Shown here: one piece after another, positions 17,777 through 25,946 of the stretch | Layout of the letters: each line of letters begins with the position of its first letter | Numbering within the stretch: position 1 is the first letter of the stretch | Assembly: GCF_004345005.1 (NCBI RefSeq) | Contig: NZ_SMMX01000002.1 | Location: 248,001 to 312,000, forward strand | Reading direction: 5' to 3' | Length of the DNA stretch: 64,000 nt | From: Extibacter muris | GTDB lineage: Bacteria > Bacillota > Clostridia > Lachnospirales > Lachnospiraceae | Made by a program: the position numbers and the translations under genes | The notes under the pieces: generated by a model | Seen by the model: the letters and a program-made list of their open reading frames with translations, nothing else | Databases searched by the model: none | Told to the model about the DNA's origin: nothing

Positions 17777-18659
17777 TATCAACAATATAACAAAAGACTA
17801 CGGGAATGGGCGAGGAGTCTTTGATGTGAGCTTCACCGTAGAAAAAGGTGAAGTCCTGGGCTTCCTCGGTCCTAACGGGGCAGGCAAGACTACGACGATC
17901 CGCCAGCTTATGGGGTTCATCAAACCTGACAGCGGAAGCCTGTCAATCCAGGGGATGGACTGTTTCAAAAAAGCGGATAAGATTCAGAAATCAGTCGGAT
18001 ATCTTCCGGGAGAGATCGCATTCATAGATTCTATGAACGGTATGGAGTTCATAAGCTTTGTGGCGAAGCTGAAGAAGATGAATGGGATGGGCCGGGCACA
18101 CGAACTGATGGAGATGTTCGAGCTGAACGCGTCGGGGAAGCTGAAAAAGATGTCCAAAGGGATGAAGCAGAAGATAGGCATCGTCTGTGCCTTCATGGAC
18201 ACGGGGGCAGATATCCTGATTCTTGACGAGCCGACGAGCGGCCTGGACCCGCTCATGCAGAACCGGTTCGTGGAACTGATACTCGCGGAAAAGAGACGAG
18301 GCAGGACGATCCTCATGTCTTCTCATATGTTCGAGGAAGTTGAGCGTACCTGCGGCCGGGCGGCAATCATCCGGGACGGCAGGCTCGTCGCGATGGAAGA
18401 TATGGGGAAGCTGAGAGAGGGCAGGCAGAAGACGGTGGAGTTCACCTTTTCAAAAGCGGCGATGGCAGCAGAGTTTGCGTCCGGTTTTCCGAAGGCCGCC
18501 TGTCAGGGCGGGTCCAGGACAGTGACCGCGCAAGTCGGCCGGAATCTGGATGCCTTTGTAAAAAAGGCCGGCATGTATACGGTGACGGATCTGAACGTGC
18601 GCACGCAGAGCCTGGAAGAATTCTTCCTGCATTTCTATGGAGAGGGGGCATCGGAATAA
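17763..18659 (+). CDS. ABC transporter ATP-binding protein
   Basis: This is the ATPase subunit of a two-gene ABC-2 type exporter. It has Walker A GPNGAGKTTTI (near residue 37), a signature loop read as KMSKGMKQK, Walker B ILILDEPTSGLDP and the switch His in MSSHMFEE. The C-terminal 80 residues are the accessory domain seen in drug and lantibiotic exporters. I chose ATG 17763, nine bases after AAGGAGG. The frame opens earlier but only inside the TetR gene. About 298 residues. The stop codon overlaps the permease start. Confidence 0.92.
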   Translation: MGVIDINNITKDYGNGRGVFDVSFTVEKGEVLGFLGPNGAGKTTTIRQLMGFIKPDSGSLSIQGMDCFKKADKIQKSVGYLPGEIAFIDSMNGMEFISFVAKLKKMNGMGRAHELMEMFELNASGKLKKMSKGMKQKIGIVCAFMDTGADILILDEPTSGLDPLMQNRFVELILAEKRRGRTILMSSHMFEEVERTCGRAAIIRDGRLVAMEDMGKLREGRQKTVEFTFSKAAMAAEFASGFPKAACQGGSRTVTAQVGRNLDAFVKKAGMYTVTDLNVRTQSLEEFFLHFYGEGASE

Positions 18660-19456
18660 TGAATACGACGTTATTTAAAAAAGAAATAAAATCCAACTGG
18701 ATACTGCTGGCCATCTTTCTGGCAGTGCTCAGCGTGTACGGCAGCATGATCACCATGATGTTCGACCCGAAGATGGGAGACGGCCTTCGTGCGATGGCAG
18801 ACAGCATGCCGGGCATGTTCGCGGCATTCGGAATGACGAACGTGGGAGCCACCCTGCTCGAATTCGTATCAAGCTATCTGTACGGCGTACTGTATGTCGC
18901 TTTTCCAGGTGTCTTTATCATAATCCTGGCAAACAGGCTGGCGGCCCGCTATGTAGACAACGGCTCCATGGCATACCTGCTGGCAGCACCGGTGAAGAGG
19001 TGGAAGATCATGCTGACACAGGCGCTGTTCCTTCTGTTGTGCCTTGTCATCATGGTCGGGTTTGCGACCGGGCTGATTCTTATATTCAGCGAAATGCTGT
19101 TTCCCGGCGAGATGGACGTGAAAGCATTCCTGCGGCTCAATACCGGCCTACTGGGCCTGCTCGTATTCTTCGGCGGGGCCGGCATGTGCGCTTCCTGCTT
19201 CTGCAATGAATCGAAGAATGCGTCCGCCATAAGTACGGCGGTCGTAGTATACTCCCTGCTGCTGCAGATGATATCCAGGGTGGGAGAGAAGTTTGAAAGC
19301 CTGAAATATGCCACCCCGCTGACACTGTTCGATATCGACGAGCTGAGCGCGGGGGACGGCGAGGCATGGCTGATGTGCGTCGTCCTGTATGCGGCCGGAA
19401 TTGTACTGATGGCTGCCGGCATAGCGAGATTCAGCAGAAGAGACCTGCCGCTTTAG
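18659..19456 (+). CDS. ABC-2 type transporter permease
   Basis: The 265-residue membrane protein has six predicted hydrophobic segments, including an early LLAIFLAVLSVYGSMI and a final MCVVLYAAGIVLMAAGI. It lacks a large soluble loop, as expected for an ABC-2 permease partner. Its ATG overlaps the ATPase stop, so the two subunits are co-translated. Substrate cannot be told from sequence. Lipid-like drugs or peptides are usual for this architecture with a TetR regulator. Confidence 0.85.
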   Translation: MNTTLFKKEIKSNWILLAIFLAVLSVYGSMITMMFDPKMGDGLRAMADSMPGMFAAFGMTNVGATLLEFVSSYLYGVLYVAFPGVFIIILANRLAARYVDNGSMAYLLAAPVKRWKIMLTQALFLLLCLVIMVGFATGLILIFSEMLFPGEMDVKAFLRLNTGLLGLLVFFGGAGMCASCFCNESKNASAISTAVVVYSLLLQMISRVGEKFESLKYATPLTLFDIDELSAGDGEAWLMCVVLYAAGIVLMAAGIARFSRRDLPL

Positions 19457-19469
19457 GCGGCAGGTCTCT
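19439..19469. terminator. Bidirectional hairpin between convergent genes
   Basis: AGAGACCTGCCGC and GCGGCAGGTCTCT form a perfect 13-bp stem with a 5-base loop. The stop codon of the permease lies in the loop, and the metallophosphoesterase on the other strand ends two bases away. The T-runs are weak. Confidence 0.7.
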
Positions 19470-19470
19470 G

Positions 19471-20649
19471 TTATCGGAAGGACACATCAATGGCACATAT
19501 CTCACTTTTCGTACCGACCCTCATATTCGGACCGAATACGCCGACACCGGAGGTGACGATATTGTGCATCTTACCTTTCTTCAAGTACCCGTATGCATTT
19601 TCCCACATAAGCTTTATCGTCACGTTGCCGGGGAACATCTGTCCGTCGTGCGTATGCCCGCACAGATCCAGATCCACCCCTGCATGTGCAAGCGCATCCA
19701 GCTCCTTCGGCTCATGGTCGATGACGATGACGGGCTTATCCATATCCATATCTTCTGTCAGTTCTTCCGCAGTCCTGCGTTCATCGATTCCTCTGCCGGG
19801 CCGTTCTTCATCCGCCCTGCCGTACAGATAGAAGGAATCCTCAACAAGCACGCCCTCGTCTCTGAGCAGGGTGATGCCGGAGTCTGTGAGGAACTGGTCC
19901 ATACGGGGATCGCTTACTTTCTTTTCATCATGGTTGAACGTAAAACCGGCGAGAATCTTCTCCTGTACATCGTGATTGCCATAACAGGCGTATACGCCAT
20001 AAGTGCTTTTGATACCCCGCAGAGTTGCAGCGATTTTATCCGGGCCGTCCAGGGCATCGAAGTCATTGTCGAAGAAGTCGCCGGCTATGACGACGAGATC
20101 TGGGTCTTGCGCGTTTATCTTTTTCACCATCTGCTCCATCTCATAATTACCGGTGTTGTATCCAAGATGCAGGTCAGCGGTCAGCACGACTTTCATAGAA
20201 TGGATATCCCCGGCATCTTTATCTATCGCCACGTCATATTTCGTCGTGCGGATATGTTTCCCATTCCAGAAGCCGTATACGCTGACAGACAGTATGACGG
20301 CGATGCAGACGGTACCCGCCGTGACAAAGGTCCGGCGGGATGAGAGCCGCTGCCGGTCAACTTTGACAACATATTTCAGTATGACGCGGATAAGGTCGGC
20401 GGCCGCTACGGTCAGCAGGATGTAGCACACAGTCCCGAACCAGATGTTCGTGAGCGTCTTGAGCCATCTCACGGGCCAGAAAAAGGAAAGGAGGATGGAA
20501 AGGGCAAAGAAGCTGTAGACGACGAGCACGGCCGCGCGGACCGGACGTTTCTTGAAATGGCGGGTGCAGGCGCCCATCCAGCGGATGAGCCAGCGGAATA
20601 CATATAGGTTCAGAAGTATATAGACCGGAGCTAGAAAAACTGCAATCAT
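19471..20649 (-). CDS. Membrane-anchored metallophosphoesterase (YkuE-like)
   Basis: This calcineurin-like phosphoesterase has an N-terminal membrane part of three or four helices (residues 1-125), then a catalytic domain. The metal-binding motifs are TADLHLGYN, VVIAGDFFDND, CYGNHDVQ and LCGHTHDGQMFP in family order. Substrate is unknown. YkuE-type enzymes have been linked to lipid or nucleotide phosphoesters. I chose the ATG at 20649 (MIAVFLAPVYILL), with AGAGAGG about ten bases upstream. The open frame extends further upstream without a better start. The product is about 392 residues. Confidence 0.88.
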   Translation of the reverse strand: MIAVFLAPVYILLNLYVFRWLIRWMGACTRHFKKRPVRAAVLVVYSFFALSILLSFFWPVRWLKTLTNIWFGTVCYILLTVAAADLIRVILKYVVKVDRQRLSSRRTFVTAGTVCIAVILSVSVYGFWNGKHIRTTKYDVAIDKDAGDIHSMKVVLTADLHLGYNTGNYEMEQMVKKINAQDPDLVVIAGDFFDNDFDALDGPDKIAATLRGIKSTYGVYACYGNHDVQEKILAGFTFNHDEKKVSDPRMDQFLTDSGITLLRDEGVLVEDSFYLYGRADEERPGRGIDERRTAEELTEDMDMDKPVIVIDHEPKELDALAHAGVDLDLCGHTHDGQMFPGNVTIKLMWENAYGYLKKGKMHNIVTSGVGVFGPNMRVGTKSEICAIDVSFR

Positions 20650-20804
20650 AATATGCGGACCTCTCTTTATCTTTTTATCTTCAGCCTGAATGCCCCCAGC
20701 CGGCCATGGTGCGAATCCTCGGTCATCTGAGGGCATTAAGATTGTAACATATTTGGTAATAAATTTAAAGGCTGTACATATATTGTGTAAAGAGGTGGAC
20801 AAAG

Positions 20805-21755
20805 ATGCAAAGAGACAGGATATTGAAGGTGCTGCCCATGAAAGTGCGCCGGCTCATCGAGGAAGAACAGCTCCAGTTCGACTATCTGCAGGAGATCAGG
20901 CTGAGGACAGGCAAGCCGCTTCTTATTGTTTACCGGGGAGATGAGCTTATGGCAGGGCCGGGACGTGGCAGACCCTACATCGTTACAAAGGAGGATATCA
21001 GAGAGATGATGGGATATATCAGCAATTATTCGCTGTATGCATATGAACAGGAGATGAAACAGGGATTTATAACGATTGAAGGAGGACACAGGGTGGGAAT
21101 GACCGGACAGGCGATCATAGAGGACGGGAAAGTGAAAAACATAAAATACGTATCTTCCGTAAACCTGCGGATTGCGCATGAAGTGCTTGGATGTGCGGAT
21201 GCAGTATTCCCGTATGTCTCATGCAACAGGCAGCTGTGCCATACGCTCGTCATATCGCCGCCCAGATGTGGCAAGACGACGCTTCTAAGAGATATGATAC
21301 GCCAGATATCAGACGGAAATGCGTGGGTGAGGGGGATGTCGGTCGGAGTGGTGGACGAACGCTCTGAAATCGGAGGCTGCTATATGGGGGTGGCCCAGAA
21401 CCATCTCGGGATGCGTACGGACGTACTGGACTGCTGTCCAAAGGCAGAAGGCATGATAATGCTCATACGGTCCATGAGCCCGGAGGTGCTGGCGGTAGAT
21501 GAGATAGGGGCCGCGGAAGATGTACATGCTGTCGAATATGCCATGCACTGTGGATGCAAGATGCTTGCCAGCATACACGGCGCCTCTATGGAGGAGATAA
21601 GGAAGAAGCCGCTGCTTGGCAGGCTCGTACAGGAAAAACGGTTTGAACGGTATATCGTGCTTGGCAGTCACCTGCATCCCGGACAGATAGAAGGAATATA
21701 TGACGGCCGGGGTTCGCTTCTGTATGAAGAACAGCCGGCGGGACAAGGGGTGTAG
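20805..21755 (+). CDS. spoIIIAA: Stage III sporulation protein AA, secretion ATPase-like
   Basis: SpoIIIAA is the ATPase of the SpoIIIA-SpoIIQ channel that links mother cell and forespore after engulfment. The 316-residue protein has Walker A PPRCGKTTLLRDM (near residue 147) and Walker B VLAVDEIGA, with a VDERSEIGG segment between them, all characteristic of the family. It starts the eight-gene spoIIIA operon and has a good AAAGAGGTGG site. In Bacillus the operon is under sigma-E. I could not fit a convincing sigma-E promoter upstream. Confidence 0.95.
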   Translation: MQRDRILKVLPMKVRRLIEEEQLQFDYLQEIRLRTGKPLLIVYRGDELMAGPGRGRPYIVTKEDIREMMGYISNYSLYAYEQEMKQGFITIEGGHRVGMTGQAIIEDGKVKNIKYVSSVNLRIAHEVLGCADAVFPYVSCNRQLCHTLVISPPRCGKTTLLRDMIRQISDGNAWVRGMSVGVVDERSEIGGCYMGVAQNHLGMRTDVLDCCPKAEGMIMLIRSMSPEVLAVDEIGAAEDVHAVEYAMHCGCKMLASIHGASMEEIRKKPLLGRLVQEKRFERYIVLGSHLHPGQIEGIYDGRGSLLYEEQPAGQGV

Positions 21756-21761
21756 GCGGAT

Positions 21762-22280
21762 ATGTTGAAGATAGCTGGCGGACTGCTGCTCATTGCAGGG
21801 ACGACGCTGATGGGGCTGAGAGCGGCATCCGGGATTCAGGATGAGTACAGGCAGATGCAGTATCTGCAGCAGATCATCTATATGCTGCAGAGCGAGATAC
21901 GTTACAGCAGAGCTTATCTCGGTGAGGCGTTCCTCCATATCAAGGAACAGGTCCGGGAACCGTACGCGGGCTGGCTTGCGCAGATGAGCCGGAGCATGGA
22001 CAAAAGAGAAGGCGGAATGTTCTCCGATATATGGGAGAAGGAGACGGAGGCATATCTGTCGGCATCCGGGCTTCCGCAGGAAGAGAGAGGACGGCTGGCG
22101 GCCCTGGGGGGACGGCTTGGGGCGGCAGACATGGATATGCAGATCAAGACGCTGGAACTGTATCAGGAACAGCTTGCTGTTTCTATGTCGGAAAAAAGAG
22201 AGGGAATGAGGACGAAGATGAGATTATGCCGCTGCCTTGGAGTCATGAGCGGCATATTTCTGACAGTCCTGCTTGTATAG
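21762..22280 (+). CDS. spoIIIAB: Stage III sporulation protein AB
   Basis: This 172-residue mother-cell membrane protein of the SpoIIIA complex has an N-terminal membrane segment (LKIAGGLLLIAGTTLMGL), a long helical soluble part with the LQSEIRYSRAYLGEAF family motif, and a C-terminal hydrophobic segment. The fold is related to type II secretion GspF. It follows spoIIIAA by 6 bases. Confidence 0.93.
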   Translation: MLKIAGGLLLIAGTTLMGLRAASGIQDEYRQMQYLQQIIYMLQSEIRYSRAYLGEAFLHIKEQVREPYAGWLAQMSRSMDKREGGMFSDIWEKETEAYLSASGLPQEERGRLAALGGRLGAADMDMQIKTLELYQEQLAVSMSEKREGMRTKMRLCRCLGVMSGIFLTVLLV

Positions 22281-22291
22281 AGGAGGCGTGT

Positions 22292-22486
22292 ATGAGTGTT
22301 AATCTGATATTTAAAATTGCGGCTGTCGGGATACTGGTATCGGTACTGAGCCAGGTATTGAAGCACAGCGGAAGGGAAGAGCAGGCTTTTCTGACAAGCC
22401 TGGCAGGACTGCTTCTCGTACTGTTCTGGATCGTACCGTATATCTATGATCTGTTCGAGTCGATCAAGAAGCTGTTTTCACTTTAA
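22292..22486 (+). CDS. spoIIIAC: Stage III sporulation protein AC
   Basis: This tiny membrane protein of 64 residues has two hydrophobic helices (LIFKIAAVGILVSVLSQVL and LAGLLLVLFWIVPYIYDL). Length, sequence and place between AB and AD identify it. GGAGG sits just before the ATG at 22292. A longer open frame in the same phase runs back into spoIIIAB but is not the gene. Confidence 0.95.
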   Translation: MSVNLIFKIAAVGILVSVLSQVLKHSGREEQAFLTSLAGLLLVLFWIVPYIYDLFESIKKLFSL

Positions 22487-22508
22487 ATATATAAAGAGGG
22501 GTTGCCAT

Positions 22509-22895
22509 ATGAATATGGTTCAGATAGGAGTCATAGGGGTAGTAGGGACGCTGCTTGCCATACAGTTCAAAAGCGGCAAATCAGAATATGGCATCTATAT
22601 CAGCGTGGTGCTGAGCCTGTTCATCTTTTTCTGCATCATCAGCAGGCTGAACATCATCGTAGATATGATGCGCACGATCAGCAGCTATATCAGCATGGAC
22701 ACGGCCTATATCGGGACGCTGATCAAGATGCTCGGCATCACATATGTGGCGGAATTTTCCTCCGGCATATGCAAGGATGCAGGTTACCAGACGATTGCGG
22801 TGCAGATAGAGATATTCGGAAAGCTGGCGGTGCTCGTGCTGAGCATGCCGGTACTGATGGCTCTTCTGGAGACGATTAAGGAATTTCTGTCATGA
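22509..22895 (+). CDS. spoIIIAD: Stage III sporulation protein AD
   Basis: This 128-residue membrane protein has about four hydrophobic segments and the conserved core YVAEFSSGICKDAG. It overlaps the spoIIIAE start by four bases. The ATG at 22509 follows AGAGGGG. Longer upstream frames run into spoIIIAC. Confidence 0.93.
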   Translation: MNMVQIGVIGVVGTLLAIQFKSGKSEYGIYISVVLSLFIFFCIISRLNIIVDMMRTISSYISMDTAYIGTLIKMLGITYVAEFSSGICKDAGYQTIAVQIEIFGKLAVLVLSMPVLMALLETIKEFLS

Positions 22896-24112
22896 AAAAA
22901 TGCATATATATAGTTATCGCCGTGCTGCTGCTGTCAGCCTCCGGCCTGGCCGGTACCGGCAGCATAAAAGAAGTACAGGCCCAGGACAGCCAGGAGGGAC
23001 AGGCGGATACGGCCCAAAAGGAAGAGGCCGGCAGCGGGGAGCAGGAAGATCCGGGGGTGGTCGAGAAGCAGATTATCAGCAAGTTTGATTTTGATGATAT
23101 CGATGATTCCTTAAAAGAATTGTTTCCGGAAGAGCGGCTCGACTTTAAAGAGACGCTTATGGCTGTCATCTCCGGGGACATGTCCTTGTCGGCAGACCTG
23201 CTGAACAGGCTCGTGTCAGATCAGCTTACCTATGTAGTGCGCAGCAACAAGTCCAATCTCATACATATACTGCTCATTGCCATCATCGCGGCCGTGTTCA
23301 CGAACTTTTCCAACGTATTCCAGAACAGGCAGATATCAGAGGTGAGCTTCTATATGCTGTACCTGCTGTTGATCGCGCTCTGCCTGAATTCGTTTGAAAT
23401 CGTCATAGACTGGGTAGAGGGCGGCATCGAAAATCTGACCTCGTTCATGGGCGTTTTCTGTCCGCTTTACTTTCTGGCGGTTGCAATCGCCAAAGGGAGC
23501 GTGACGTCCATCGCATTTTTCAACATTGTCCTGTTCCTCATATATCTCGTTGAGATGGTGATTGTGAATTTTCTGCTGCCGGCTGTCCATATATATATCA
23601 TGGTCAAGGTAATCAATTATCTGTCTTCAGAAGATTATCTGAGCAAGCTGGCGGAACTGCTGCAGGTTGTAATCGTGTGGACGCTTAAGACATTGCTTGC
23701 GTGCATCATAGGGCTGAACGTGATACAGGGACTCATAAGCCCTGCCATCGACACGGTAAAAAGGAGCGTCGTCACGCGGGGAGCCGAGGCGATTCCCGGG
23801 ATAGGGGATGCCATAGGAGGCGTGACCGAAGTCGTGCTCGGGACGGCAGTCCTCGTAAAGAACGGCATCGGAATGACAGGGGCGGTCATCTGCATCGCCC
23901 TCTGCGTCGCACCACTGATCCAGACTGGCATCGTCGTCATCATGTATAAGCTTGTGGCGGCCCTGATCCAGCCGGTGTCTGACAAACGGATCGTGGGATG
24001 TGTAGAGAGCGTCGGGGACGGGTGCCAGATCCTGATGCGCGTCGTGTTCACGGTCGGGCTTCTGTTCCTCCTGACGATAGCCATCGTATCGGCAGTGACG
24101 AGCGGAGTGTAA
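22892..24112 (+). CDS. spoIIIAE: Stage III sporulation protein AE
   Basis: SpoIIIAE is the large polytopic membrane component of the feeding-tube complex. The 406-residue protein has a signal-like N-terminus (YIVIAVLLLSASGLAGT), an acidic Gln/Glu-rich linker (about 25-60) and then eight or so hydrophobic segments with family motifs such as SPAIDTVKRS and AIPGIGDAIGG. It is coupled by overlap to spoIIIAD. Confidence 0.94.
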   Translation: MKKCIYIVIAVLLLSASGLAGTGSIKEVQAQDSQEGQADTAQKEEAGSGEQEDPGVVEKQIISKFDFDDIDDSLKELFPEERLDFKETLMAVISGDMSLSADLLNRLVSDQLTYVVRSNKSNLIHILLIAIIAAVFTNFSNVFQNRQISEVSFYMLYLLLIALCLNSFEIVIDWVEGGIENLTSFMGVFCPLYFLAVAIAKGSVTSIAFFNIVLFLIYLVEMVIVNFLLPAVHIYIMVKVINYLSSEDYLSKLAELLQVVIVWTLKTLLACIIGLNVIQGLISPAIDTVKRSVVTRGAEAIPGIGDAIGGVTEVVLGTAVLVKNGIGMTGAVICIALCVAPLIQTGIVVIMYKLVAALIQPVSDKRIVGCVESVGDGCQILMRVVFTVGLLFLLTIAIVSAVTSGV

Positions 24113-24121
24113 GGAGGCATT

Positions 24122-24481
24122 ATGTTTCAATATCTATATGAATGGATCCAGAATATCGCTTTTTATATGGTGCTTGTCATGGCAGCCGTACAGGTGCTCC
24201 CCAATACGGGCTACAAAAAGTACATACGGTTCTTTACAGGGCTGGTGCTCATACTGATGCTTGCGACACCGATATTCAAGCTTTTCGGAATGGATGAGAG
24301 GCTGGCAGACGTATATGACAATGAAGCTTATAAAGAAGAGATAGAACGGATAGAAGATTCTACGAAATATCTGGAGGATGTAGATGCATCCGATTATCTT
24401 GGTGCCGGGGAGGAAGAGGAAGAAGATGAGGAGACAGGAAAGGAGACGGTAGAAGTGGAGGAGATTCATATTGGAAGATAA
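24122..24481 (+). CDS. spoIIIAF: Stage III sporulation protein AF (short form)
   Basis: SpoIIIAF anchors by two N-terminal membrane helices (ending in VLILMLATPIFKLFGM), followed by a soluble ring-building-motif domain. Here the protein has only 119 residues, against about 200 in Bacillus. After the membrane part there is only a Glu-rich tail (EEEEEDEETGKETVEVEE) and the gene overlaps spoIIIAG by 11 bases. The reading frame shows no sign of a break, so a shortened natural form is more likely than a frameshift. Confidence 0.85.
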   Translation: MFQYLYEWIQNIAFYMVLVMAAVQVLPNTGYKKYIRFFTGLVLILMLATPIFKLFGMDERLADVYDNEAYKEEIERIEDSTKYLEDVDASDYLGAGEEEEEDEETGKETVEVEEIHIGR

Positions 24482-25073
24482 AAAGAAATGGATGGTGAAG
24501 ATTAAGGAACTGATTCCAGGAGGGAAGCTAAAGAAAGACCAGATTCTCATCATGCTCCTGGCCGGCATACTGCTGCTCGTCATCGCCATTCCGTCCGGCG
24601 CCGGAAGCACGGGCAAAAGCAGCAGCCGGTCAGGAAGCGCAGATTCGGCATCGTCCGGTTCGGATGCCGCGAGAGATTCCTATGCGCGCGATATGGAGGC
24701 CCATCTGGAGGAAGTGCTGTCGCAGATGGCAGGGGTAGGCGATGTGACGGTGATGATAACGCTCAGATCATCTTCTGAGAAGGTAGTGGAGAAGGATGTG
24801 GAGGGAGAGTCGGAGTCGGTGACAGAGTCAGACAGCCAGGGCGGCAGCAGGACGACACAGAATTCGACCCGCGGCGAGACGACTGTATATGACGGCGGCA
24901 GCGCCCAGGACGGGTCTCCTTATATAAGCAAAGAAATAAGCCCGCAGGTAGAGGGGGTGGTGGTGCTGGCATCCGGCGGGAATAATGCGGTCGTCGTTCA
25001 GAATATAACTGAGGCAGTTCAAGCATTATTTGGCGTAGACACGCATAAAATTAAGATAATGAAGAAGAATTAA
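24471..25073 (+). CDS. spoIIIAG: Stage III sporulation protein AG
   Basis: SpoIIIAG forms a large ring in the intermembrane space. The 200-residue protein has a cytoplasmic N-terminus, one membrane helix (LIMLLAGILLLVIAIP), a Ser/Gly-rich linker and the ring-building domain with LSQMAGVGDVTVMITL and ISPQVEGVVVLASGG. It overlaps the end of spoIIIAF. Confidence 0.94.
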   Translation: MEDKKKWMVKIKELIPGGKLKKDQILIMLLAGILLLVIAIPSGAGSTGKSSSRSGSADSASSGSDAARDSYARDMEAHLEEVLSQMAGVGDVTVMITLRSSSEKVVEKDVEGESESVTESDSQGGSRTTQNSTRGETTVYDGGSAQDGSPYISKEISPQVEGVVVLASGGNNAVVVQNITEAVQALFGVDTHKIKIMKKN

Positions 25074-25101
25074 AAGAAGTGGTGAATTAGGAGGGTGAAC
25101 A

Positions 25102-25740
25102 GTGAAACGAATATTTAGGAAAAACCAGGTGATTATTGCTGCTCTTGCTGTTATGATTGCCGCTGCAGGATATCTGAACTATTCCGGCAGATTATTCAAT
25201 GACAAGGATAAGAGCACTGAGACGAGTGGAGAGCTGGCTAATAAAGAGCTTCTGGACATCTCAGATGAGGACCTGGCAAGCGCGTCGGGAGACATCCAGA
25301 GCCAGGACAGTGACAGCGAAGGGAAAGACGGCAGCGTAGACGGCACTCCCGGCGAGGCTGTACTCACAAACGGAGACGCCAGCGCGGTAGTTGCCGAGGC
25401 AAAAGTGACAAGAGAACAGGTGCGTGCCAAAAACAAGGAATCTCTGATGGAGATTATCGACAATGACAAGCTGAGCGACGAGCAGAAAAAAGATGCAGTG
25501 AACCAGATGGTACAGATGACGGACCTGGCAGAAAAAGAAGCGGCAGCAGAAACCCTTCTGGCATCCAAGGGCTTCAACGAGGCGGTCGTGAGCCTTACGG
25601 CAGAAAGCGCTGATGTCGTCGTCAATGCGGATGAATTAAGCGACGCGAACAGGGCACAGATTGAAGACATAGTATCCCGCAAGACGGGAATAGACGCGCA
25701 GAACATAGTGATAACACCGGTACGCTCTGACGGTAAATAG
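25102..25740 (+). CDS. spoIIIAH: Stage III sporulation protein AH
   Basis: SpoIIIAH crosses the mother-cell membrane once and pairs with forespore SpoIIQ. The 212-residue protein has a short basic start with FRKNQVIIAALAVMIAAAG, an acidic Ser-rich linker (30-95) and a YscJ-like domain at the C-terminus (EAVVSLTAESADVVVNADE). It closes the spoIIIA operon. AGGAGGGTG precedes the GTG-preceded ATG region, which has normal spacing. Confidence 0.94.
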   Translation: MKRIFRKNQVIIAALAVMIAAAGYLNYSGRLFNDKDKSTETSGELANKELLDISDEDLASASGDIQSQDSDSEGKDGSVDGTPGEAVLTNGDASAVVAEAKVTREQVRAKNKESLMEIIDNDKLSDEQKKDAVNQMVQMTDLAEKEAAAETLLASKGFNEAVVSLTAESADVVVNADELSDANRAQIEDIVSRKTGIDAQNIVITPVRSDGK

Positions 25741-25778
25741 CCGGTGGCATGGTAAGGAGAAATATTGCTGCAGCATGA

Positions 25779-25808
25779 GGCATAGTCGGCCATGGCTATG
25801 CCATTTTG
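25779..25808 (+). terminator. Weak intrinsic terminator after spoIIIAH
   Basis: GGCATAG (25779-25785) pairs with CTATGCC (25796-25802) around a GGCCATGG-containing loop, followed by ATTTTG. It lies between spoIIIAH and the prfC promoter. Confidence 0.5.
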
Positions 25809-25845
25809 CTGTCCGTATCTTCGACAAAGCAGCGGAAAATTTCAA

Positions 25846-25874
25846 TTGTAGATCAAAAGCGGGTATGTTATACT
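25846..25874 (+). promoter_or_regulatory. Sigma-A promoter for prfC
   Basis: TTGTAG at 25846-25851 and TATACT at 25869-25874 have 17-base spacing. They lie about 70 bases before the start of prfC. Confidence 0.6.
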
Positions 25875-25946
25875 GACTAATGGTGTTTGATTGGGATATA
25901 CTTACGATATATCCATATGGAACGGATTAAAATTAGGAGTGTAGAC

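Noticed and set aside
19366-20343. 325-codon plus-strand open frame
   Set aside because: It lies opposite the minus-strand metallophosphoesterase, whose family motifs are complete. The plus frame has no recognisable protein.
20690-20804. Sigma-E promoter before spoIIIAA
   Set aside because: CATATTT and ACATATA are present but their spacing is about 23 bases, too long for sigma-E. The expected promoter may still be there in a weaker form.
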